Shown here piece after piece: positions 23,673 through 30,773 of a DNA stretch of 41,416 nucleotides (position 1 is its first letter; every line of letters starts with the position of its first letter). The position numbers and the translations under genes were made by a program. Origin of the DNA: PNAI01 sp964575715 (lineage in GTDB: Bacteria; Pseudomonadota; Alphaproteobacteria; Rhizobiales; Xanthobacteraceae); NCBI GenBank assembly GCA_964575715.1, contig CAZNSG010000121.1, positions 1-41,416 on the forward strand, in the 5' to 3' direction. Under the pieces are notes generated by a model, which saw nothing but the letters and a program-made list of their open reading frames with translations, was not told the origin of the DNA and searched no databases.

Positions 23673-26435
23673 ATGCGGCGCTGGTTCTTGAGTTACACGG
23701 CGCAAGATTTTGCGCTGATGCAGGCGTTGAAGGCCGCGCTGCAGCGCAAGGATTCCGATGCGCTCATTTTCTTTGCGCCCGAGGGCATGCGCGCCGGCGG
23801 CTTCTGGCTGCCGCAATTGGCCAAGGAAATTGCCGAGTCCAGTACCTTCGTCCTGCTGGTCGGGGAGAAGGGTTTGGGCCCCTATCAAGTGATTGAATAC
23901 AACGAGGCGTTTGACCGGCGCGCCAAGGAGCCAAATTATCCGATCATCCTCATCTTGCTGCCGGGACAAGCTGCACCCGGACTGCCGTTCGTGCATCAGC
24001 TTCATTGGCTCATCACCGAAGACCCCGCCTCCGACGCGACCATCGGCAAGCTGATCGAGGCGACATCGGGCCCCGCGACGAGACCGGGTGAACTTTGGCG
24101 CTATACGAGGCCGTATTGCGGCCTCGAAGCGATGACCGAGGCCAGCAGCGACTTCTTTTTCGGGCGCGGGCGCGAGACGGTCGAGGTGATCAATGCGCTG
24201 GCTTCAGAGCGTGGCAAGCTGCCTGTCCTGCTCGGCAACTCCGGTGTCGGAAAATCTTCGCTTGCGCGGGCCGGCGTGCTGGCGGCGCTGCTGCGCCAAA
24301 ATTTTCCCGAACACGCGGCCAATGCCGGCCCGTGGCCGCCAGTCTTTCACGACAGCCGCCGCTGGTGCTTCCTCACGTTACGGCCCGGCACGGAACCGGT
24401 CAGAACGCTGGTGGAGCCATTTATTAGGGCCTGGCAGTTCGATACGACCGATCCGCTCCGGGAGGAACGTCTCAATGAATGGGCCGATCGGCTGCAGTCG
24501 GGAAAGGCGACCCTGCGTGGCCTGCTCGATGCGACGCAGGATCGGCTGCGCGAATTGGGACAATCGCCACCGCCATCCTTCTTTCTCTATATCGACCAAG
24601 GTGAAGAGCTTTATGTACGCGCTGAAAAGCAGCAGCGCCGCCGCTTTTCGGAAATAGTTGCCGCTGGCCTTGCCGATCCGCGCCTGCGCGCACTGATGAG
24701 CCTGCGCGCGGACTTCTTTGGCGAATTGCAGAAGGACGAAGCGCTCTATGGTGTGCACCGGCAGATCAACGTGCCGCCGCTGCGCGCGGCTGAGCTATAT
24801 GGGATCGTGAGCAATCCGGCCAAGCTGCTTTCCGCCCGCTTTCAAACCGATACCCTTGCCGCCGATATCGCACGGCGCATGGCGGAGGAATCGGCTGAGG
24901 ATGCCGGCGCGCTTCCGATATTGTCGTATCTGCTCGATGACATGTGGATGCAGATGGTCGAGCGCGGCGACGGCGTGCTGCGGCTGCCCATGCAAGCCAT
25001 TGAATTGGGACGCGTCCTGGTCGAGCGTGCCAATAAATTTGTCAACAAACACCCTGGTGCGGAAGACGCGCTAAAGCGCATATTAACGCTCAAGCTTGCC
25101 ACAGTGCGTGAGGATGGTGAGCCGACACGGCGTCGCGCGCTGCGTTCGGAGTTCTCGGAGGATGAGTGGAAACTTGTCACCGAGCTTGCCGACCATCCGA
25201 ACCGCTTGCTGGTGACGGCAACGCCCGAGGGCGGCGAGACCTATGCCGAAGTGGCGCACGAGGCGATCTTCCGGCGATGGGAGAAGCTGCGAGAATGGAT
25301 CGCGGCCGAGCGCGAGTTCCTGGCTTGGCGGAGCGGCCTGGAGGCCGCACGCCGCGCGTGGCAGGCGGCACCGGAAGCTTCCAAGCACGACGCGCTGCTC
25401 ATGGGCCTGGCGCTGTCGCAGGCGCAAAGCTGGCTCGCAAAGCGCTCCGCGGACATCCCAGGGACCGATCGGGAGTTCATCTTGCTGAGCGGCAAGGTGG
25501 CGCAGAGACGACGTCGACGCGGGCAGGCCATCGTCGGCGTGCTGGCCTTTGCGATCATTGTGGGCCTGATCGGCTGGCTGAACGAGGCCTATCTGCAGGA
25601 GCGTTGGCGCTGGTTCACCGTCATACGGCCATACATGCTGGCACAGGTTCGGCCGCATGTGCTTGCCCCAGATGCCGAGCGGTCACTGAAACCGAAGGAT
25701 TCTTTCAGGGAATGCGCCAGGGACTGTCCCGCGATGGTCGTCGTTCCCGCGGGAAGCTTCATGATGGGGTCGCCGGCGGATGAAAAAGACCGGGAGGCGG
25801 ATGAAGGTCCCCAGCACAAGGTCGTGTTCGACAAGCCCTTCGCGGTGTCCAAGTTCGAGGTCACCTTCGACGATTGGGGTGCTTGTGTCAGCTATGGCGA
25901 TTGCGATCCGCATGTCAGCGACAGTGCTTGGGGACGCGGACAGCGACCGGTGATTTACGTGAACTGGGACGACGCCCAGCGCTATGTGGCGTGGCTCTCG
26001 AAAATGACCGGCAAAAACTATCGGCTGCTGTCCGAGGCCGAGTGGGAATATGCGGCGCGCGCCGGCAGCACGACGGCCTATTCCTGGGGTGACGAAGTTG
26101 GCAAAGGCAAAGCCAATTGCAACGGCTGCGGCAGCCAATGGGACCAAAAACAAACCGCCCCTGTCGGCTCGTTTGCGGCCAATGCATTCGGCCTTCACGA
26201 CATGCACGGCAATGTGTGGGAATGGGTCGAGGACTGCTACGTTGATAACTACAACGACGCGCCGACTGACGGCTCAGCAAGAACCGGCGGCGATTGCAGT
26301 CGCCGTATCGCTCGCGGCGGATCCTGGTTCAACATTTCTCCGAACCTCCGCTCGGCCGTCCGTTACAAGGGCACCCCCCCTGGCCTCCGGGCCAACAACC
26401 TCGGCTTCCGGGTCGGAAGGACACTGACCCCATAA
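23673..26435 (+). CDS. TIR / nSTAND1 NTPase / transmembrane / FGE-sulfatase-fold fusion protein
   Basis: This 920-residue multidomain protein has four parts. (1) Residues 1 to about 135 are a TIR domain: RRWFLSYTAQDFALMQAL, a BB-loop region FFAPEGMRAGGFW, and PYQVIEYNEAF with Glu75 as the likely NADase glutamate. (2) Residues about 150-600 are a STAND-type NTPase: Walker A GNSGVGKSS (Lys194), Walker B FFLYIDQGEE (Asp308), and the nSTAND1 landmark VAHEAIFRRWEKLREWI near 530. (3) A single membrane helix (about 617-636, VGVLAFAIIVGLIGWL) follows an Arg-rich stop. (4) Residues about 684-920 are a formylglycine-generating-enzyme/sulfatase-modifying (C-type-lectin-like) domain: VVPAGSFMMGSPADE, RLLSEAEWEYAARAG, GNVWEWVEDCY, RGGSWFN, NNLGFRVG. 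The FGE active-site Cys pair is missing. By analogy with other TIR and STAND immune proteins, it probably senses a ligand through the C-terminal domain and triggers NAD-consuming or signalling TIR activity. Confidence 0.92.
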   Translation: MRRWFLSYTAQDFALMQALKAALQRKDSDALIFFAPEGMRAGGFWLPQLAKEIAESSTFVLLVGEKGLGPYQVIEYNEAFDRRAKEPNYPIILILLPGQAAPGLPFVHQLHWLITEDPASDATIGKLIEATSGPATRPGELWRYTRPYCGLEAMTEASSDFFFGRGRETVEVINALASERGKLPVLLGNSGVGKSSLARAGVLAALLRQNFPEHAANAGPWPPVFHDSRRWCFLTLRPGTEPVRTLVEPFIRAWQFDTTDPLREERLNEWADRLQSGKATLRGLLDATQDRLRELGQSPPPSFFLYIDQGEELYVRAEKQQRRRFSEIVAAGLADPRLRALMSLRADFFGELQKDEALYGVHRQINVPPLRAAELYGIVSNPAKLLSARFQTDTLAADIARRMAEESAEDAGALPILSYLLDDMWMQMVERGDGVLRLPMQAIELGRVLVERANKFVNKHPGAEDALKRILTLKLATVREDGEPTRRRALRSEFSEDEWKLVTELADHPNRLLVTATPEGGETYAEVAHEAIFRRWEKLREWIAAEREFLAWRSGLEAARRAWQAAPEASKHDALLMGLALSQAQSWLAKRSADIPGTDREFILLSGKVAQRRRRRGQAIVGVLAFAIIVGLIGWLNEAYLQERWRWFTVIRPYMLAQVRPHVLAPDAERSLKPKDSFRECARDCPAMVVVPAGSFMMGSPADEKDREADEGPQHKVVFDKPFAVSKFEVTFDDWGACVSYGDCDPHVSDSAWGRGQRPVIYVNWDDAQRYVAWLSKMTGKNYRLLSEAEWEYAARAGSTTAYSWGDEVGKGKANCNGCGSQWDQKQTAPVGSFAANAFGLHDMHGNVWEWVEDCYVDNYNDAPTDGSARTGGDCSRRIARGGSWFNISPNLRSAVRYKGTPPGLRANNLGFRVGRTLTP

Positions 26436-26455
26436 ATCTTCGTACGTTTGCTGTG

Positions 26456-26520
26456 GTGCATGAGTCCGTTTACGGCACGAATGCCATGTGCCGCCATGTC
26501 CGCTATTGGGGGGAGCAGAC
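26456..26520. repeat. Dispersed degenerate repeat, copy D (shortened)
   Basis: GTGCATGAGTCCGTTTACGG, CACGAATGCCA, TGTGCCGCCATGTCCGCTAT and GGGGGGAGCAG align with the first half of copy B; the second half is missing or unrecognisable. It begins 21 bases after the stop of the TIR-nSTAND gene. Confidence 0.75.
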
Positions 26521-26608
26521 TCTGAGCAAGCCGCACTCAACAAGCTCGACTTATGCGTATGCGCCCTTGCAATGGGACGTCGTGCGGCCGATGGGCAAAA
26601 TTGTCGCG

Positions 26609-26632
26609 CACGACATATCCCACGACATATCC
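26609..26632. repeat. Perfect 12-bp tandem duplication
   Basis: CACGACATATCC occurs twice head to tail with no spacer, about 275 bases upstream of the second Liv operon. The A/T-containing direct repeat could be a regulator site; no regulator is known for it. Confidence 0.7.
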
Positions 26633-26905
26633 ATTGCACCGGCGGCGTCAATCAGCGCGGAATTTGTCGATGATTCTCGACGGGCACTAGCCAAACCGCC
26701 GCCCTTCCTGCACACTGCCGCCCGCGCGGCCGGCATCGATTCACGGCAAGAACCGGCGTGGGGGGGCCACATGCTCGCATCGTCCGAGCGAAGATCGCCA
26801 TTGCACTGTGGGCCCGCTATCGTTGGCCGCGACATTGTTGCCGGCAACGGCGCTGACCAAGCCATGACCATGCCCAGCCGCTGAAAACTCCCATCCCGAG
26901 GTCGC

Positions 26906-27781
26906 ATGGACTTTTCATACGAGCTCTTTCTCAATGCCCTGATCGCCGGGCTGCTGCTTGGCGGTTTCTATGCCGCCGTCACCGTTGGCGTGTCGATCTC
27001 GTTCGGCATTCTCGATGTCGTCAATATCGCGCACCCGGCCTTCATCATCCTCGGCTCCTACATTGCCTATATCGTCAATCAGACATTCGGCCTCGATCCG
27101 ATTCTGACCGCCATCATTGTGCTGCCGGCCTTCTATGCGCTGGGCGCGGCGGTCTATCAGGTCTATTACGTCTCGTTCGAGCAACACGGCCAGGACGCGC
27201 TGCGCGGGCTCGCCTTCTTTTTCGGTCTCCTGTTCGTGACCGAGGTGATGCTGATTTTGGTGTTCGGTGTCGACTATCGCTATGTCAACGCCAGCTATAT
27301 CGATGCGACGTATCGCATAAGTTCGTTCGCATTGCCGATGCGCATGGTGATTCCCTTTCTGATCTCGCTTTTGATGCTCGCGCTGCTGCAGATGTTCCTG
27401 ACGCGGACATTCACCGGCCGTGCGATCATGGCGGTGTCACAGGATCAATTGGCGCTGCGGCTGATGGCGGTCGATCCGGTTCGCATCAAGCGTATCGCCT
27501 TCGCCATCTCGATCGCGACCGCGGCCATGGCGGGCGCGTTTCTCATTGTGATCCAGCCGGTCGAGCCCTCGGTCGGGCGCGAATATATTGGCCGTGTGTT
27601 CGCCATCTGCGTGCTGGGCGGGCTGCAAAGTCTGCCCGGCACCGTGATCGCGGCGATGATTCTTGGCGTCGTCGAGAGCGTCACCGCCACCTATTACGGT
27701 CCTTCCTGGGCGCCAGCGGTGTCCTTCGGTCTTCTCCTCCTCACCCTGGCCTTCCGGCCAGCGGGATTGTTGGGACGCTAG
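26906..27781 (+). CDS. livH: ABC transporter permease, LivH family (second system)
   Basis: This 291-residue inner-membrane permease is of standard LivH length. Hallmarks are GLLLGGFYAAVTVGVSISFG and VVNIAHPAFIILGSYIAY near the N-terminus (His-Pro replaces the more usual His-Gly), the coupling loop AIMAVSQDQLALRLMAVDP near 180, and GGLQSLPGTVIAAMILGVVE near the C-terminus. It shares little beyond the family core with the permease at 13095-14075, so the two operons are not recent copies. The next gene starts 15 bases after its stop. CGAGG lies upstream of the ATG. Confidence 0.93.
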   Translation: MDFSYELFLNALIAGLLLGGFYAAVTVGVSISFGILDVVNIAHPAFIILGSYIAYIVNQTFGLDPILTAIIVLPAFYALGAAVYQVYYVSFEQHGQDALRGLAFFFGLLFVTEVMLILVFGVDYRYVNASYIDATYRISSFALPMRMVIPFLISLLMLALLQMFLTRTFTGRAIMAVSQDQLALRLMAVDPVRIKRIAFAISIATAAMAGAFLIVIQPVEPSVGREYIGRVFAICVLGGLQSLPGTVIAAMILGVVESVTATYYGPSWAPAVSFGLLLLTLAFRPAGLLGR

Positions 27782-27796
27782 GCGGGACGGCGGCTC

Positions 27797-29227
27797 GTGC
27801 GCTCACCAATTTTCTTTCTCGTCGCAATCGTGGTCGGCGCCGCCGTCTTTGGCGCCGGGCTTCTGATCGGCAATGATTACGTATTTTTTGCCGGCTTCGT
27901 CGTTTTGCAATACATCGTATTGGCGACCGCCTGGAATATCCTGGGCGGATATTGCGGCTATGTAAATTTTGGCTCGGCGGCATTTTTTGCCATCGGAGCC
28001 TATAGCGCGATCGCGGTTGGGGTCTATAGCAGGGTCGCAATCGGAAAATTACTGCCTCTGTTCGATCATTGGTTCCCGCCGCCGCTCGCCGGCGTTCTCA
28101 AATCCATCTTTCCGCTGCCGGTACCGATCGTGGTTGTGATAGCGGGCGTGATCGCCGGCATCGTCGGACTTGGCATGGGATACTTGACGCTGCGGCTGCG
28201 CGGGGTGTTTTTTGCGATTGCGACGCTTGCTTTCGCGGTGGTCCTGCAAACCCTGATCACCAACTGGGACTATGTTGGCGGCTCGCGCGGTGCCTATTTC
28301 ATTCTGCCCCTCAACTTGATGGTCGGCGGAATCCAACTCGGCTTTATTCAGTATTTATTCCTGATCATGCTCTTTCTCTCGGTCATGGCGCTCACCATCG
28401 CGCGCCTCATCGAGCGCTCGCGGCTCGGATACGGATTCGCCACCATCCGCGACGACGAGCTGGCGGCCGAGGCCTGCGGGGTGCCGACGCTGCGGCTCAA
28501 GCTGATCGCGACCACGATCTCCGGCGCGCTCATGGGCATGGCCGGCGCGCTGTTCCCCTACTCCATCGGTTACATCGAGCCCGCTTCCGCCTTCAATCTC
28601 GCCTATGGCGTCAATTCCATCGCCATGCCGATGATCGGGGGGACGACGAGCTGGATCGGCCCGCTGATCGGCGCGATCTTGCTGGGAACGCTGCAGCAGG
28701 TTGCGACCGTCACCATTTCCTCCGCGGCCAATCTGCTGATTGTTGGATTTCTGCTGATCGGCTTTGTCATCATTGCGCCAAACGGCATCGTCGGCATGGC
28801 GAAAGAGTTTCTGCGGATCGCTGCGCCGGCGCGCCTGGACGCAAAAGCGTTCGGACTAATGCTGATTGCCAGCTACTGTTTCCTGGTCGGGCTTGGCGGC
28901 GCGATCCTCGGCCTGTCGGCCGCCATGGGCTCAAAGAGCCCGATTATCGTTGCAATGGGTATTTGCACAATCGTGCTCTCGCTCATTTATCTCGTATCCG
29001 CCTATGGCCTGCTGAAAGTCGAAAGCTGGAGTACGCTATTGACTACGGTCGCGCTTGCGATCTCAATTCCGCTGTCGTTCTTTTATATCTGGACGAATAG
29101 ATCGCTGCCGAACCTCATTCTGGAGATGATTGGCATTGGTTTCGCCATTGTCGCGATCTGGTATCTGCAGAACGATAGCGTAAAGCGGCTGTATCAGCCG
29201 GTGACCGAACAGCGGATGACGTCATGA
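27797..29227 (+). CDS. livM: ABC transporter permease, LivM family, with C-terminal membrane extension (second system)
   Basis: This 476-residue permease is about 140 residues longer than typical LivM proteins. The first 340 residues are standard: LATAWNILGGYCGYVNFGSA, a GVFFAIATLAFAVVLQTL segment, the coupling region RSRLGYGFATIRDDELAAEA, and FVIIAPNGIVGMAKEF where most LivM proteins end. The remainder adds about four further hydrophobic helices (FGLMLIASYCFLVGLGGAIL, IVAMGICTIVLSLIYLVSAY, TLLTTVALAISIPLSFFYIW and LILEMIGIGFAIVAIWYL) with no recognised domain. It starts at GTG and overlaps LivG by ATGA. Confidence 0.92.
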   Translation: MRSPIFFLVAIVVGAAVFGAGLLIGNDYVFFAGFVVLQYIVLATAWNILGGYCGYVNFGSAAFFAIGAYSAIAVGVYSRVAIGKLLPLFDHWFPPPLAGVLKSIFPLPVPIVVVIAGVIAGIVGLGMGYLTLRLRGVFFAIATLAFAVVLQTLITNWDYVGGSRGAYFILPLNLMVGGIQLGFIQYLFLIMLFLSVMALTIARLIERSRLGYGFATIRDDELAAEACGVPTLRLKLIATTISGALMGMAGALFPYSIGYIEPASAFNLAYGVNSIAMPMIGGTTSWIGPLIGAILLGTLQQVATVTISSAANLLIVGFLLIGFVIIAPNGIVGMAKEFLRIAAPARLDAKAFGLMLIASYCFLVGLGGAILGLSAAMGSKSPIIVAMGICTIVLSLIYLVSAYGLLKVESWSTLLTTVALAISIPLSFFYIWTNRSLPNLILEMIGIGFAIVAIWYLQNDSVKRLYQPVTEQRMTS

Positions 29228-29958
29228 ACCCGCTGCTTGAGGTGCAAGGTCTTGGCAAGCGATTTGGCGGCTTTGTCGCGCTCGAGGACATCAATTTGAC
29301 GGTTGCTCAGGGCGAGCGCCTCGGCCTGATCGGTCCCAATGGCTCGGGCAAGAGCACGCTGGTCAATTGCCTGTGCGGGACGCTGACCAACGAAACCGGT
29401 TCGGTCCGCTTCGACGGCCACGCCATGAACGGGCTCACCGCCCACGAGCGCACGCATCGCGGCATGGCGCGAAGCTTTCAATTGCCCCGGCCGTTCGTAA
29501 CGCTGACCGTGGCGGAGAACTTGCGCATTCCCCTGCTCTACACCGTCAATGCGCGGCCGCACACACACCTTTCGAACGCTGAAATCGATTCCCGTTGCGC
29601 AGAACTGATCAGCCTGGTCGGGCTTGCCGGAAAGGCCACCAAACTGCCGCGCGACCTGACGCAAGTCGAAATGCGCAAACTCGAACTTGCGCGCGCCATG
29701 GCCGCCGATCCCAAACTGCTCATCGCCGACGAATCCATGGCCGGCCTATCGCAATCCGAGGTTGCCGACATCGTGAGCCTGCTGATCCGACTTAACGAGC
29801 GCGGCATCACTATAATTTTGATTGAGCACATCATGCGCGCGGTCATGAGCTTCTCGCAGCGCCTGGTAGTGCTGGTCTCCGGCCGAAAAATTGCCGACGG
29901 CATGCCGGCGGACGTGGTCAACAATCCGGAGGTCGTGGGGGCCTACCTTGGCCAATAG
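29224..29958 (+). CDS. livG: ABC transporter ATP-binding protein, LivG family (second system)
   Basis: This 244-residue nucleotide-binding subunit has Walker A GPNGSGKST and a Q-loop in ARSFQLPRPF. The signature region is degenerate (RDLTQVEMRKLELARAMA), as in many LivG proteins. Walker B is LLIADESMAGLS, with Ser where DEP is normal, and the switch His is in LIEHIMRAV. The catalytic Glu is kept, so it should hydrolyse ATP. It starts inside the livM stop (ATGA) and its end overlaps the LivF start by 11 bases. Confidence 0.93.
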   Translation: MNPLLEVQGLGKRFGGFVALEDINLTVAQGERLGLIGPNGSGKSTLVNCLCGTLTNETGSVRFDGHAMNGLTAHERTHRGMARSFQLPRPFVTLTVAENLRIPLLYTVNARPHTHLSNAEIDSRCAELISLVGLAGKATKLPRDLTQVEMRKLELARAMAADPKLLIADESMAGLSQSEVADIVSLLIRLNERGITIILIEHIMRAVMSFSQRLVVLVSGRKIADGMPADVVNNPEVVGAYLGQ

Positions 29959-30679
29959 CCTTATCATCGAGAAAGTCGACGCCGCCTACGGCGCTGTGCG
30001 GGTGCTCGAAGATGTCTCGCTGGACGTCAATTCCGGCGAGACCGTGGTGCTGCTCGGCACCAACGGCAACGGCAAGAGCACACTGATGAAGTGCATCATG
30101 GGCATCGTGCGGCCGAGCGCCGGAAGCATTGTCGCCGTGATCGACGGCGTGCGGCACGATCTGGCGAGCCTTACCACCGAGCAGATCGTCGATCTCGGAA
30201 TCGCGCTGGTGCCCGAGGGCCGGCGGTTGTTCCCCAAATTGACGGTCGAGGAAAATCTGCTGCTGGGCGCGTTCCGGCCGACCGCGCGCGCGCAGATGCA
30301 GAGCAATCTCGATTTCTGTCTGGAATGCTTCCCCGTTCTGCGCGAGCGCGCGCACCAGCTCGCCGGCAGTCTGAGCGGCGGCGAGCAGCAGATGCTGGCG
30401 CTCGGCCGCGCGCTGATGCTGGCGCCGAAAATTCTGCTGGTGGACGAGCCTTCGGTAGGGCTGGCGCCGATCCTGGTCAGCCGCACCATCGACAAGATCA
30501 AGGAACTGAAGGAGCGCTATCAGCTCACCGTCTTGATGGCGGAGCAGAATTTCCACCAGGCGATCCGCATCGCCGACCGCGGCTATGTGATCGTGCATGG
30601 CAAAATTGCTTTCGAGGGCCGCTCGGCCGCGGAGCTCAACAACAACGATCTGATCCGGAAATTTTATCTCGGGCTGTGA
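29948..30679 (+). CDS. livF: ABC transporter ATP-binding protein, LivF family (second system)
   Basis: This 243-residue second nucleotide-binding subunit has Walker A GTNGNGKST, signature LSGGEQQMLALGRALM, Walker B ILLVDEPSVGLAP and LMAEQNF with the normal LivF Gln. The only start giving the normal N-terminus (ANSLIIEKVDAAYG) is a TTG at 29948 within the end of livG, with GGAGG about 14 bases upstream. In-frame sequence further upstream is livG read out of frame. The gene ends 20 bases before a strong hairpin. Confidence 0.92.
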   Translation: MANSLIIEKVDAAYGAVRVLEDVSLDVNSGETVVLLGTNGNGKSTLMKCIMGIVRPSAGSIVAVIDGVRHDLASLTTEQIVDLGIALVPEGRRLFPKLTVEENLLLGAFRPTARAQMQSNLDFCLECFPVLRERAHQLAGSLSGGEQQMLALGRALMLAPKILLVDEPSVGLAPILVSRTIDKIKELKERYQLTVLMAEQNFHQAIRIADRGYVIVHGKIAFEGRSAAELNNNDLIRKFYLGL

Positions 30680-30698
30680 GGATAGCCCCAAAAATGCA

Positions 30699-30728
30699 GC
30701 GCCGCGCGGAGGGTCATCCGCGCGGCGC
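30699..30728. terminator. Perfect 12-bp hairpin, bidirectional terminator between convergent genes
   Basis: GCGCCGCGCGGA (30699-30710) pairs perfectly with TCCGCGCGGCGC (30717-30728) around a 6-base loop. On the minus strand the stem is followed after 4 bases by TTTTT, a good intrinsic terminator for the binding-protein gene. On the plus strand the tail AATTGTTA is weaker. It separates livF (ends 30679) from the binding-protein gene (ends 30774). Confidence 0.85.
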
Positions 30729-30773
30729 AATTGTTAGCGAGTAAGAACCTGTACGATCAGCAGGCAATCAGAC

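Larger units (their letters stand above)
26436..26905. other. 470-base gene-free stretch after the TIR-nSTAND gene
   Basis: It contains repeat copy D (26456-26520) and a 12-bp tandem duplication (26609-26632), and must carry the promoter of the second Liv operon. A frame across it exists but starts inside the TIR gene and lacks protein-like features. No terminator with a clear T-run was recognised. Confidence 0.5.

Noticed and set aside
23673..26435. Annotation as a formylglycine-generating enzyme that activates sulfatases
   Set aside because: The active-site cysteine pair is absent, the domain is fused to TIR and NTPase modules, and no sulfatase gene is nearby.
23673..26435. Complete diversity-generating retroelement
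   Set aside because: No reverse transcriptase, accessory protein or template repeat was found in the window. Only the C-terminal fold is suggestive, so it is listed as a question rather than a feature.
26294..26884. 196-codon frame starting inside the TIR-nSTAND gene and running through the following gap
   Set aside because: The first half overlaps the FGE domain in another frame. The second half crosses repeat copy D and the 12-bp duplication. No ribosome site or protein-like pattern was seen.
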